Below the pieces are notes generated by a model, which saw only the letters and a program-made list of their open reading frames with translations, was not told where the DNA came from and did no database searches. This document shows, in pieces, positions 24,928 through 33,699 of a stretch of 64,000 nt of DNA. The stretch lies in the NCBI GenBank assembly GCA_044450785.1, contig JBIOJM010000002.1, positions 16,808-80,807 of the forward strand, in the 5' to 3' direction. Source of the stretch: JBIOJM01 sp044450785. GTDB lineage: Bacteria; Planctomycetota; Planctomycetia; Isosphaerales; Isosphaeraceae. Each line of letters opens with the position of its first letter. Within the stretch, counting starts at the first letter, position 1. The translations under genes were made by a program, and so were the position numbers.

Positions 24928-25616
24928 GAGTTTTTCGCCTCCCTTGCCGATGGATGTCAACCGAGCACTGTTGGGGCGTGCTGGATCAATGTGCTGGGGT
25001 CGTGGGGTGATTGATCTCGGCACCGGTCCAGTGCGGCTCCCAGCCCCATTGTGCCGGACGCGCCGAGCTGAGTGCAAGTGCTCGACAAGCGATCCCACCC
25101 CGTCGCGGCAGGGGAAAAATCGGGGAAAGTATTGCCATGCGATTGCATTGCCGCCCCAATGTGAGCTAGTGGATCGGCTTTGCCGACGGAAAGGTGATCG
25201 CGTCCGGCACCAGTCCCGTGACCGTGTTTCACGCGGCCGAGGCAACGGGGCTGCATCCTTTTTTCATCTGCGTTGGGAGGGAAGAAGAACCGTGCCGCAT
25301 CCGCCGCGCTGCCTTTCCCTACGACGCCAGTTATCCCGGTGAATCTTTGCAGGAAAAGGAAGGCTGGCAGCCCGCGCAGGAAAGCGGCTTTTTCGGCCGG
25401 GGAAGGGCCGAATGGCGGCAAAAAAGGAAGGACGCCCGTGAGGATCTAAAAAAGCGGATCGCGGGGATCGAATACCGCAAATAACTGCGAGATTCAGACG
25501 CCGAACCAGACGCTGCACCCGACCGGGGCCGCCATTCAGGTTTTCCGATACGTCATGCTCTCGCAGCGGTCCCGGCAGGTGGGCTGCGTCGTTCGGCGGC
25601 GCGGAGAAAGACGAGC
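24928..25616. other. Intergenic region between divergent genes
   Basis: These 690 bases separate the acetylation operon (minus) from the DUF1810 gene (plus). A 96-codon plus-strand frame at 25194-25484 shows no family resemblance and has no good start, so it is not called. Promoters for both sides should lie here but none is clear. Confidence 0.4.
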
Positions 25617-26072
25617 ATGGCCAACTCAAGCGATTCTCGCAACACGGACGACCCGTATGACCTGGGCCGCTTCCTGCGATCGCAAGATCACGACTACCAG
25701 CAAGCACTCTCGGAAATCATCAGCGGCCGGAAGCGCACGCATTGGATGTGGTACATCTTCCCGCAAATCGACGGGCTGGCCTTCAGTTCAACCTCGAAGC
25801 ACTACTCGATCAAGAGCGTCGAGGAGGCCAAGGCGTACCTCGGCCACCCCGTCCTCGGACCCAGGCTGCTGGAGTGCGCGGAGGCGGTCGCCGGCGTTGA
25901 GGGCCGATCCGCGACGGAGATCTTCGGTTCCCCCGACGACCTGAAGCTAAGGTCGTGCGCGACCCTGTTCGCGTGCGTATCGCCCCCGGGTTCTGTGTTC
26001 GACCGCCTCCTCGAGAAGTACTATGGGGGCCGGCGTGACGGCAAAACGCTCCGGCTGCTGGCAATCGACTAA
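25617..26072 (+). CDS. DUF1810 family protein
   Basis: ATG 25617; 151 residues. The sequence carries the DUF1810 core: DPYDLGRFLRSQ, RKRTHWMWYIFPQIDGLAFS, YSIKSVEEAKAYLGHPVLGP, RLLECAEAV and a C-terminal DGKTLRLL. Family members are about 140-150 residues, so this one is complete. The biochemical role of DUF1810 proteins is not known. The gene stands alone. Confidence 0.92.
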   Translation: MANSSDSRNTDDPYDLGRFLRSQDHDYQQALSEIISGRKRTHWMWYIFPQIDGLAFSSTSKHYSIKSVEEAKAYLGHPVLGPRLLECAEAVAGVEGRSATEIFGSPDDLKLRSCATLFACVSPPGSVFDRLLEKYYGGRRDGKTLRLLAID

Positions 26073-26866
26073 GGGCCGGGCCAGTCGCCGGCGGCGGAAT
26101 GAGCATTGACTCCTGTTCTCCACGTGAACATGTATAGCATCTCCGTAAATGGTTTCGGATCATTGGTTTTCCAACGTCACCCCCAGTGTCAGGACGATGC
26201 CACGCGGAATATCGGATTCCAGGTTCGAATCCTAGATCCCCGGCTTTAATGAACTCGCGAAGCGAAGAGGAGTTGCGGCGAAATCCGCGGCTCCTCGTTC
26301 CCGCGTTAGTAAAATACAGACGGGCAATATGCGCGCACGACGAGCCCGATCGACCCGCGATCCGAGCATGGCAATCCTGACCCATCGCGGTCGGAAACCG
26401 CCGAAGATTGGCGGGACGCCGCAGTCCTTCTCGATCCGGGGCTTGGCCTCGGAATCCTCGACGATCTGGTAGAGCCGCTCGATCAACAGCTCGCGCTTGG
26501 CCCTGGGGACGCGCGAGTGCTCGCGTAAGGCGCGCTCCGTGAGCCGGTTACGGCGCCTTCTCCGGGCGTTTCGTCCCCCAGAGGCCCCCTGAGTTTCGCT
26601 CAGGGTTGGACTCCCACTGCTGTAAGTGTAAACGACATGGAACCTTGCTTCGCAAGCGAGTTAGACCGAGAAAAAATGGCGCCGCATGTGTAACTCCAAT
26701 CGCTGAAAGGCTGTGACGCCGTGACGCCGTTCTCGACCCCAAAGTCTTTTGCGCTCTCTTCGTCCGCATCAAACTGCCTGCTGCCTACTGCCCACTTGTC
26801 CCGAGTCGAGCGATCCACGACAATGACCGGGTTACCAGCTTGAGCCTTTGCGGCGGGGGTCGCGGT
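26073..26866. other. Intergenic region with probable gene remnant
   Basis: No intact gene is supported. On the minus strand at about 26393-26545 an open frame reads TERALREHSRVPRAKRELLI, ERLYQIVEDSEAKPRIEKD and CGVPPIFGGF. It looks like real coding sequence but has no clear start, end or family, so it may be a remnant. A tRNA T-arm-like GGTTCGAATCC occurs at 26222. The last 300 bases show nothing recognisable. Confidence 0.35.
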
Positions 26867-26971
26867 GAGCCGGGGGGGACCCGGGCAATGGGGGTTTGTG
26901 AACCTGGTCAGGGCGGGAACGCAGCAGCCATAAGCAACACCTTCATGTGCCTGGGAGAACCTCCCCGGCTC
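26867..26971 (+). ncRNA. ffs: Signal recognition particle RNA (4.5S type)
   Basis: The sequence contains the conserved SRP apical core GGTCAGGGCGGGAAC followed by GCAGCAGCC at about 26906-26929, with the GGAA-type loop that binds Ffh. The outer stem closes with GAGCCGGGG (26867-26875) against CCCCGGCTC (26963-26971). The length of about 105 bases fits the short bacterial form without an Alu domain. It lies just upstream of dnaX-ebfC-recR, a classical bacterial arrangement. The exact ends are estimated from the stem. Confidence 0.9.
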
Positions 26972-27153
26972 TCCTCGACCCCTGCGTGAGAGTCGTGACC
27001 GCGACGCGGGAGGGCAGATCGATCCTCCGGCGATTCGGGCGCGGCCCGCGGCCGTGAAAACGGAAGTCGACGCCAGGACAAGCCGGATCGGATCGGATCA
27101 GATTGGGTGGGATCGTCCCCTCGTCATGCTACGGCACGACGGAGCGCGCCAAA

Positions 27154-29181
27154 GTGGTCGCACGTTCCAAGTCAAAAAAACGTTCCGATCCGCCGGAGCC
27201 GGAACCGGTTCCGGTTGCGGCTCCTGAGGCGGTCGTGGCGGCGCCGGCGCCGCGAAACGCACCGTCCTCCTACACGGTCGTCGCCCGTCGCTACCGGCCA
27301 CAACGGTTCGAGGATGTCGTCGGCCAAGACCATGTCGTGCAGTCCCTACGCAACGCGATCCGGCTCAACCGGATCGCGCAGGCGTACCTGTTCTGCGGGA
27401 CGCGCGGAGTCGGCAAGACATCGATCGCCCGGATCTTCGCCAAGTGTCTGAACTGTGTGAAGGGGCCCACCGAGGAGCCGTGCCAGACCTGCGATATCTG
27501 CCAGTCGATCGCCCTGGGGCAGGACGTCGACGTCATCGAGATCGACGGCGCCAGCAACAACGGGGTCGAGCAGGTGCGCGAGCTGCGGCAGAACGCCCCG
27601 CTGCGACCCAGCCGGGCTCGCTTCAAGATCTACTATATCGACGAGGTGCACATGCTCTCGATCGGGGCCTTCAACGCCCTGTTGAAGACTCTGGAAGAAC
27701 CGCCGTCGCACGTCAAGTTCTTCTTCGCCACCACCGAGCCGAACAAGATTCCGATCACCGTGCTCTCGCGGTGTCAGCGGTACGACTTCGCGGGCATCAC
27801 CCCCGAGGTGATCGCGGGGAGCCTGGGCGAGATCTGCGCGCGGGAGCAGGTGGAAGCCGAGCCCGAGGCGCTTCAAGTCGTCGCCCGCCGCGCTGCCGGC
27901 TCGCTGCGGGACGCACAGTCGCTGCTGGATCGGCTGCTGGCCTCCGGCAGCCCGCGGTTGACGGTCGACGTGGTCCATGCCTTGCTGGGGACGGCAAGCG
28001 ACGAACGGCTGCTGGAGATCATCGAGGCCGTGGCCAATCACGAACCCGCCAAGGCGCTTCTCCTGGCGGAGCAGAGCGCCGGCCAAGGGGTCCAGCCCGC
28101 CGAGCTGCTCTCCGGTCTCATCGACTTCGTGCGTGATGCCTTGGTGGTCGCGGTCGGCGCCGAGTCGATGCTGCTGGCGACCTCTCCCCGGCAACGGCCT
28201 CAGTTGAAGCGCGTCGTCACCGGGTGGCCCGTCGATTCGATTCTGGCCGCCTTGCAGATTCTCTCGGAGTGCCGGACACGGATGCGCGGCAGCCTGCACG
28301 GTCGGATTCTCCTGGAACTGGGCCTCGTCCGCGTGTCGCGGCTCGAGGACCTGACCGAGCTGAGCACACTGGTGGAGCGGCTTGCCGCCCTGGAGTCGGG
28401 GGCACCGGCGCGGAAGCCGGAAGCCGGCGATGCCAGGCGAAAACAAGGCCCGCCGGAGGCCCTCTCCGCGCCGGCCCGTCCGGCCGACTCGCCGGCCGAG
28501 CCAGCGGTCGAATCGCGGACCGAGCCTCCGGCGAAATCGCCAGCCCCGGTTGCCGTCACGCCCGTCGCCAAGCCTCGCGACCCCGAGCAGCACGGCCGGA
28601 CGAACCCGCCGGCTGCCGGTGCCCTACCGCCGGCGCCGGCTCCCGCTCCCACCGAATCGCCTCAGAAAACCGTCGCTCCGGCGACGACAGACACGTTGTC
28701 CCCCGCCGCTGGCCCGGCACAGCCGGCCCCTGCGCCTGTATCGTCGACCCATCCGGCCCGCGACCAGTTGCCGCCGTTGGATCTCGCGACGGCTCGAAAA
28801 GTCTGGCCTGATCTGGTCAAGAAGGTCGGTGCTGGATTGGGGTGGCGTCTCAGCCAGGTAGAGCCGGTCGGCGTCGTGGGGTCGGACGTTCTGGTCATCG
28901 CCGCCAAGCCGGGATATAATTCGGTGGCCGACGAGTGTGGAAGTGCCGATGCGCTGGTGAAAATCGAGCAGAGTCTCCAGAGGCTGATCCACCGGCCGGT
29001 GAACGTCAAGTACGAGCGTTCCCCCGAAAACGAAAACCGTGCGCACGAAGCGCGGCAGCCCGAAGCACGGCGAGCCGATGCCTTGTCGTCCGACCCCATG
29101 GTTCAAAAAGTCGTCGAGCTGTTCGAGGCCCGTTCACTGCAACTGGAATACGACGATCAAGACCCGTCTCCCGAGACTTGA
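27154..29181 (+). CDS. dnaX: DNA polymerase III subunits gamma and tau
   Basis: GTG 27154 has a GGAG site upstream; a TTG at 27103 would add 17 residues. The clamp-loader ATPase is obvious: RYRPQRFEDVVGQDHVVQSL, Walker A GTRGVGKTS at residues 82-90, four zinc-binding cysteines (C101, C110, C113, C116), Walker B with YYIDEVHML, and LKTLEEPPSHVKFFFATTEP. A long Pro/Ala-rich linker (about residues 425-540) leads to a tau-like C-terminal domain (GWRLSQVEPVGVVG). The protein loads the sliding clamp and links polymerase cores in the cytoplasm. No strong slippery A-run was seen, so separate gamma formation is not evident. It is followed by ebfC and recR. Confidence 0.96.
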   Translation: MVARSKSKKRSDPPEPEPVPVAAPEAVVAAPAPRNAPSSYTVVARRYRPQRFEDVVGQDHVVQSLRNAIRLNRIAQAYLFCGTRGVGKTSIARIFAKCLNCVKGPTEEPCQTCDICQSIALGQDVDVIEIDGASNNGVEQVRELRQNAPLRPSRARFKIYYIDEVHMLSIGAFNALLKTLEEPPSHVKFFFATTEPNKIPITVLSRCQRYDFAGITPEVIAGSLGEICAREQVEAEPEALQVVARRAAGSLRDAQSLLDRLLASGSPRLTVDVVHALLGTASDERLLEIIEAVANHEPAKALLLAEQSAGQGVQPAELLSGLIDFVRDALVVAVGAESMLLATSPRQRPQLKRVVTGWPVDSILAALQILSECRTRMRGSLHGRILLELGLVRVSRLEDLTELSTLVERLAALESGAPARKPEAGDARRKQGPPEALSAPARPADSPAEPAVESRTEPPAKSPAPVAVTPVAKPRDPEQHGRTNPPAAGALPPAPAPAPTESPQKTVAPATTDTLSPAAGPAQPAPAPVSSTHPARDQLPPLDLATARKVWPDLVKKVGAGLGWRLSQVEPVGVVGSDVLVIAAKPGYNSVADECGSADALVKIEQSLQRLIHRPVNVKYERSPENENRAHEARQPEARRADALSSDPMVQKVVELFEARSLQLEYDDQDPSPET

Positions 29182-29296
29182 GCAGCCTCCGCCGGCATTC
29201 GAACCGGGCGGGCGCCACGGTGGGGCCTCGTGATTCTACCGTTCAAGTGGGGGTGTTGCTCGCAACTTCAACGCCTGGCGGCGAAAAAAGGGAACC

Positions 29297-29647
29297 GTGT
29301 TCAATCAACTGGGGATGCTCGCGGAATTGATGCGAAACGCCGGCAAGCTGCGCGAGTCGGTTCAATCACTGGGCCAGCTCGAGGTCGAAGGCAGCTCCGG
29401 CGGCGGGGCGGTCACGGTCAAAGTCAACGGCCGGCTCGAAGTGGTGTCGGTGCGCATCGATCCCAAGCTGATCGCCGATGCCGATGCCGAACTGATGGAA
29501 GACCTGATCGCCGCGGCGGTCAACTCGGGGCTGGCCAAGGCCCGTGAGGCCGCGGCCAAGTCGCTGGCTTCTCTAACCGGTGGCTTGCCTCTGAACCTCT
29601 TCCCCGACCTCGGTGGTCCGCCGGGTCCCGGCGGCGAGGGACCTTGA
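29297..29647 (+). CDS. ebfC: YbaB/EbfC nucleoid-associated protein
   Basis: GTG 29297; 116 residues. The N-terminus MFNQLGMLAELMRNAG, then GGGAVTVKVNGRLEVVSVRI and DLIAAAVNSGLAKAREAAA, match the YbaB/EbfC family of small DNA-binding dimers. The C-terminus ends in a Pro/Gly-rich tail. It lies between dnaX and recR, as in most bacteria, 115 bases after dnaX and nearly touching recR. It is expected to bind DNA and aid recombination-linked chromosome organisation. Confidence 0.94.
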   Translation: MFNQLGMLAELMRNAGKLRESVQSLGQLEVEGSSGGGAVTVKVNGRLEVVSVRIDPKLIADADAELMEDLIAAAVNSGLAKAREAAAKSLASLTGGLPLNLFPDLGGPPGPGGEGP

Positions 29648-29649
29648 CG

Positions 29650-30261
29650 ATGTCCGGCTCCGGCTACTCCGCGGTCGTGGATCGCCTGATCGCTGCCCTG
29701 GGACGCTTGCCGGGCATCGGCGCGAAATCCGCCGAGCGGCTTGCTCATCACCTGGTGAGATGCCCGGCCGAGGAAGCCCTCGAGCTGGCGGAGGCCATCG
29801 GCGCAGCCAAGCAACAGATCCGCCATTGCCAGGTCTGCTTCCATCTGACCGAGGCCGACCAGCCGGTCTGCGCAATCTGCAGCAACCCGCGCCGCGATCA
29901 GTCCACTGTCTGCGTCGTCGAGCAATCGCGCGACCTCATGGCCCTGGAAAAAGCCGGCACCTTTCATGGTGTTTACCACGTCCTGCTGGGCCGCCTGGCC
30001 CCTCTCTCCGGCCAGGGACCAGATCAGTTGACCATCGATGCCCTGGTCGCTCGCGTCAAGTCCGGAACCATCCGCGAGCTGATCATGGCCACCAACCCCA
30101 ACCTCGAAGGGGACGGCACCTCCCTGCTGATCGCCGACCGCCTGAGCAAATCCGGAGTGAAGATCACCCGGCTGGCTCGCGGCCTTGCCTCCGGCAGCTC
30201 CCTCGAATTCGCCAATCGGGACATGCTCGCCGACGCATTCGCGGGCCGACAGCCGTTTTAG
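29650..30261 (+). CDS. recR: Recombination mediator protein RecR
   Basis: ATG 29650 lies two bases after the ebfC stop; an upstream TTG at 29644 overlaps it. The 203-residue product has the helix-hairpin-helix LGRLPGIGAKSAERLAHHL, a C4 zinc finger (CQVCFHLTEADQPVCAIC) and a Toprim domain (VCVVEQSRDLMALEKAG, IMATNPNLEGDGTSLLIAD). RecR acts with RecF/RecO to load RecA at single-strand gaps. All parts are present and the length is normal. Confidence 0.96.
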   Translation: MSGSGYSAVVDRLIAALGRLPGIGAKSAERLAHHLVRCPAEEALELAEAIGAAKQQIRHCQVCFHLTEADQPVCAICSNPRRDQSTVCVVEQSRDLMALEKAGTFHGVYHVLLGRLAPLSGQGPDQLTIDALVARVKSGTIRELIMATNPNLEGDGTSLLIADRLSKSGVKITRLARGLASGSSLEFANRDMLADAFAGRQPF

Positions 30262-30300
30262 CTCCTTTTCCAACTTCTCCCCTTGCCGCCATTCGAATTG

Positions 30301-30316
30301 TGGCATAGAATTTGCG
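30301..30316 (+). promoter_or_regulatory. Sigma-54-type promoter upstream of rpoN
   Basis: TGGCATAGAATTTGCG fits the -24/-12 consensus TGGCAYR-N4-TTGCW at the correct spacing, with the final base off. It lies 80 bases before the rpoN start. If real, sigma-54 would control its own gene. Confidence 0.5.
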
Positions 30317-30330
30317 TATTACGTGCGATC

Positions 30331-30349
30331 GCCCTCCCGAAGGAGGGGC
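30331..30349. other. GC-rich hairpin in the rpoN leader
   Basis: CCCTCC and GGAGGG flank a CGAA loop within the 5' leader of rpoN, downstream of the sigma-54-like promoter. There is no T-tract, so it is not a standard terminator; it may stabilise or regulate the leader. Confidence 0.35.
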
Positions 30350-30395
30350 GTGATGGCGCGATCTCCCTTTTCGTTCTTGACGGAAGTTCAGGATC

Positions 30396-31841
30396 ATGCG
30401 ACTCGACACGTCCCAGCAGATGCGTACCGAGATGCGCCTTCGGATGGCGCCTCGCATGATCCAATCGATGGAAATTCTGCAACTGCCGGTCATGGCATTG
30501 CAGGAACGCATCGAGCAAGAGTTGAGCGACAACCCGGTCCTGGAGGACCTGAGGGAGGCTTCTCCGGAGACCGGAGGTGACGAGACGGCGGTTCCTTCGC
30601 TCGAGGAGCCCGCGCCTGAGCCGGAACCCGGCGAATCCGATGGCTTGAGCGGTCTCGACGAGAGCTGGAGCGAGATCTACGACGAAGGGCCGCGACGGAG
30701 TCGGGCCGCTCTCAGCGAAGACTCGGATCGCAAGCAGGAAGCGATGCAGAACATGGCGTCGCGGCCCCGCTCGTTCCATGACGACCTGACCGATCAGCTC
30801 AGCTTCTTCGACTGCGAGCCGACCGTGCGCGAGGTCGCCGACTACATCATCCACAACCTCGACGATAGAGGTCTCTTCACACTCGATCTCCAGGACGTGG
30901 TTCGCGACTTCAACGGCAGTGCGACCTGGGACCAGGTCGAGGAAGCGCTGCGGACCGTGCAGCGCCTCGATCCGCCCGGCGTCGGCGCCCGCGACCTGCG
31001 CGAGTGCCTGCTGTTGCAGTTGACGCCGGAGACCCCCTGCCACGACGTGCTCCAGATCCTGATTTCGCAACACTTTGGCGACCTCGAGCACAACCGCCTG
31101 CCGGCCATCGAGAAAAAGACGGGAATTCCCCTGGAGAAGATCAAGGAAGCTCTCGAACATCTGCGGCGGCTCAACCTTCGTCCCGGGGCGTCGTTCGACC
31201 TGGACAGTTCCCACTATGTCGTCCCCGACCTCATCATCGAGCTTGACGAACAAGGGGCCTACCAGGTCCGGCTGGCCGACGAGCACTCGCCCCAGTTATC
31301 CATCTCGCGGTATTACCAGAAACAGCTTCGGAACAAGGAAACCGATCCGGTGACCCGCGAGTACATCCAGAAGAAGATCCAGTCGGCTCGCTGGCTGATC
31401 GAATCGATCGAGCAGCGGCGGAACACGTTGCTCCGGGTGGCCCGGGCCATCATCGAGCACCAGAAGGACTTCCTGGATAAGGGCCCTGAATTCATCGAGC
31501 CGCTCAAGATGCAACAGATCGCGGACAAGGTCGGCGTGCATGTCACCACCGTCAGCCGGGCCGTGGACGACAAATGGGCCCAGACCCCGCGGGGCATCTT
31601 CCCGCTCAAGCGCTTCTTCGGCGGGGGAACCACCACGACCGGCGGCGACGAGATCGCCTGGGACACCATCAAGCAGAAACTGCTTGAGATCATCGCCAAG
31701 GAAAACAAGCTGAGCCCCATGGCCGACGAAGAGATCGTCAAGGAAATGGGCCGTCAGGGACTCAAGGTCGCTCGCCGCACCGTGACCAAGTACCGCCAGA
31801 GTCTCCTGATCCCATCGAGCCGCCAGCGTAAACAATTCTGA
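30396..31841 (+). CDS. rpoN: RNA polymerase sigma-54 factor
   Basis: ATG 30396; 481 residues. Region I (QMAPRMIQSMEILQLPVMAL-type; here RMAPRMIQSMEILQLPVMAL) is followed by an acidic region, the core-binding domain with EEALRTVQRLDPPGVGARDL, and a helix-turn-helix (QQIADKVGVHVTTVSRAVDD). The C-terminal RpoN box ARRTVTKYRQ is at residues 459-468. It directs polymerase to -24/-12 promoters and needs AAA+ activators, none of which is encoded in this window. A sigma-54-like promoter and a hairpin precede it, and a strong hairpin follows the stop. Confidence 0.97.
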   Translation: MRLDTSQQMRTEMRLRMAPRMIQSMEILQLPVMALQERIEQELSDNPVLEDLREASPETGGDETAVPSLEEPAPEPEPGESDGLSGLDESWSEIYDEGPRRSRAALSEDSDRKQEAMQNMASRPRSFHDDLTDQLSFFDCEPTVREVADYIIHNLDDRGLFTLDLQDVVRDFNGSATWDQVEEALRTVQRLDPPGVGARDLRECLLLQLTPETPCHDVLQILISQHFGDLEHNRLPAIEKKTGIPLEKIKEALEHLRRLNLRPGASFDLDSSHYVVPDLIIELDEQGAYQVRLADEHSPQLSISRYYQKQLRNKETDPVTREYIQKKIQSARWLIESIEQRRNTLLRVARAIIEHQKDFLDKGPEFIEPLKMQQIADKVGVHVTTVSRAVDDKWAQTPRGIFPLKRFFGGGTTTTGGDEIAWDTIKQKLLEIIAKENKLSPMADEEIVKEMGRQGLKVARRTVTKYRQSLLIPSSRQRKQF

Positions 31842-31844
31842 TGT

Positions 31845-31870
31845 GGAGACGCGGCGGACTTTGCGTCTCC
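31845..31870. terminator. Hairpin after rpoN, terminator-like
   Basis: GGAGACGC (31845-31852) pairs perfectly with GCGTCTCC (31863-31870) across a ten-base loop, four bases after the rpoN stop. It lies between convergent genes. No run of T follows, so it may be a weak or bidirectional terminator or an RNA end-stabiliser. Confidence 0.5.
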
Positions 31871-31911
31871 GCAAGGAATCTTCCCAGGGGCTCGGTGCCG
31901 GACGCGGTGGC

Positions 31912-32373
31912 TTACGCCGTCGCGGTACTGGCGCGGGGAGGAGCACCGATCGCGATCGCCGCGGTCGCCACGGCGGGCCGGAGCTCGGCGACCTCCCTGT
32001 CGATTTCGATCAACGGCTTGCCGCCGACCAGCCGGCTCATGGCGACCTCGTAGCCCAGGAATCGAATAGTTTCGAGGATCGTCAAGACCTTCGAGCAGCC
32101 GATCTTCTGAGCGACCTCCAGCAGTTTTCGCTCTTCCGGAGTAAGGAGATCCGCCGGTTGAGGAGGTTCGACGTCCACGCTGTCGTCCGCGAGATAATCC
32201 AGGGTTACGCTCACCGATTTGGCGAGCCGAAATGCGTTGTCCAGTCCCGGGCGCGATTTCCCCTGGAGAATCCGGGAGATCTCCGAGTCGCTCACCCGGG
32301 ACAGGCGGGCGAGCTTCTGCCCGTTCAATCCGTGACGAGTCATCAGCATCTGGAGCTTGTCTTTGAGTGTCAT
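31912..32373 (-). CDS. XRE-family helix-turn-helix regulator
   Basis: ATG 32373; 153 residues. The N-terminal 60 residues are a Cro/C1-type HTH: KLQMLMTRHGLNGQKLARLS, RVSDSEISRILQGKSRPGLD and AFRLAKSVSVTLDYLADDS. After a Pro-rich hinge come two helices (LTPEERKLLEVAQKIGCSK and VLTILETIRFLGYEVAMSR) that probably dimerise or sense a ligand. The last 40 residues (REVAELRPAVATAAIAIGAP) have no recognised domain. It stands alone. Two palindromes at 32488-32514 upstream may be its operator. Confidence 0.88.
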   Translation of the reverse strand: MTLKDKLQMLMTRHGLNGQKLARLSRVSDSEISRILQGKSRPGLDNAFRLAKSVSVTLDYLADDSVDVEPPQPADLLTPEERKLLEVAQKIGCSKVLTILETIRFLGYEVAMSRLVGGKPLIEIDREVAELRPAVATAAIAIGAPPRASTATA

Positions 32374-32487
32374 ATCTCGACCATCAGATCTCTCCCCGAT
32401 GCGGGGTTCAGCGGCATTTCAAATCGTCAATAATCTCCCACTCATGAACCACGATCACACGCCCGCGCGATTGCATGAACGGTAAAG

Positions 32488-32514
32488 GCCAACGGTTGGC
32501 TGGTGTTGGCCAAC
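32488..32514. promoter_or_regulatory. Two adjacent palindromes, operator-like
   Basis: GCCAAC-G-GTTGGC (32488-32500) and GTTGGCCAAC (32505-32514) share the half-site GTTGGC. They lie about 115-140 bases upstream of the XRE gene, in the spacer between it and the polyprenyl synthase gene. The spacing and repeated half-site fit a dimeric regulator; the XRE protein is the nearest candidate. Confidence 0.5.
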
Positions 32515-32671
32515 GAGGGAGAATGATAACTCATCAGCGGCCAGATTCAATTTCAGAATCAAAAAACGGTGGTGAGGGGGCCGGCGGGAGTGTTCTGAAG
32601 TCCGCGCCCGAGGCGCAAGGGCGGCCCCGTCGTGTCGTGACGGGCTGATCTGCCGGGGCTGGAAGCGGCGG

Positions 32672-33679
32672 TCATGACGCGCGCCGGATCACGTACTGGG
32701 CCATGGTGCGCAGCATCGACCTGGCCTCGGATTCAGCCAGGCAATCGAGCGCGTCGACGGCCTGATTGACGTGTTGCTTGGCGCGCTGCCACGCGTAATC
32801 AAGCGCGCCTGTGTTTTCAAGATAGGGCCGAAGCAGCCGTCGCTGATCGGCTCTGGCTTCGGAGAGCAGGCCCCGGACGGCCGTTGCGGTCGCGGGCTCG
32901 ACGACTTTCAGGAGGTGGATGACCGGAAGAGTCAGCTTCTGCTTTTCGAGATCGCTCCCGAGGCTCTTGCCGGTGACCCGCTCCTCGCCCCAGATATCAA
33001 GCACGTCGTCGGCGATCTGGAATGCGATGCCCAGGTTTCGCCCATAGCGGTCCAGGGCGGCGACCGTCGCCTCCGGCGCGCCGGCATAGGAGGCGCCCAG
33101 GCGGCAGGAGACGGCGGTCAGTTCCGCCGTCTTGCCTTCGATGATCGCCAGGTAATCCGTTTCGTCGAGGTCGAGGTTGCCGCGGTGGTGGACCTGCCGC
33201 ATCTCGCCCTCACAGACCTTGTTGGTCGCATGGCCGATCCAGCGGCATGCGCGTGTCGAGTCGAGAGAGGCCGCCAGGTGAAATGCATGTGTGAACAGAT
33301 AGTCGCCCAGCAGGACGGCCGTCTCGTTGCCCCATTCGGTATTGACCGTGGCGGCATGCCGCCTGATCACGGCCTCGTCGAGGACATCGTCATGCACCAA
33401 GGTGGCCGTGTGGATCATCTCGACGACGGCCGCCAGTACGGCGTGGGCCTCGGAAACTCGTCCGCACGCCTGGCCGCAGAGGAGCAGAAGCGCGGGCCGG
33501 AGCCGCTTGCCCTGAAAATCCGCACTGTGATCGACCAGTTGTTGCACGAACGGGAATCGGCTGCCTAACTCGTCCTGAAAAATCCGCTCGGCCGTGGCCA
33601 GGTCCGCCGCGATCGGCGCGTAGAGTCTCGCCAGGCCGTGCCGGCTTTCCGCGGCTTCGAGAACAGGTCGTGACGACAT
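32672..33679 (-). CDS. Long-chain polyprenyl diphosphate synthase
   Basis: ATG 33679 follows GGGAG at a normal distance; a GTG at 33703 is rejected. The 335-residue protein has all trans-prenyltransferase landmarks: GKRLRP (57-62), first aspartate-rich motif DDVLD (97-101) and second motif DDVLD (224-228) in AFQIADDVLDIWGEE. It condenses isopentenyl diphosphate onto an allylic primer to make a long polyprenyl chain, most likely the quinone side chain. Product length cannot be read from the sequence. moaC lies just upstream with a 20-base gap, so the two are probably co-transcribed. Confidence 0.94.
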   Translation of the reverse strand: MSSRPVLEAAESRHGLARLYAPIAADLATAERIFQDELGSRFPFVQQLVDHSADFQGKRLRPALLLLCGQACGRVSEAHAVLAAVVEMIHTATLVHDDVLDEAVIRRHAATVNTEWGNETAVLLGDYLFTHAFHLAASLDSTRACRWIGHATNKVCEGEMRQVHHRGNLDLDETDYLAIIEGKTAELTAVSCRLGASYAGAPEATVAALDRYGRNLGIAFQIADDVLDIWGEERVTGKSLGSDLEKQKLTLPVIHLLKVVEPATATAVRGLLSEARADQRRLLRPYLENTGALDYAWQRAKQHVNQAVDALDCLAESEARSMLRTMAQYVIRRAS

Positions 33680-33699
33680 CCGAGTTTTCTCCCACTTCC

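Noticed and set aside
25194..25484. Small plus-strand gene of 96 codons
   Set aside because: No start signal, no family and unusual composition.
26210..26245. Possible tRNA with T-arm GGTTCGAATCC
   Set aside because: No D-arm, anticodon arm or acceptor 5' half can be fitted upstream and the T-stem has a mismatch; at most a tRNA fragment.
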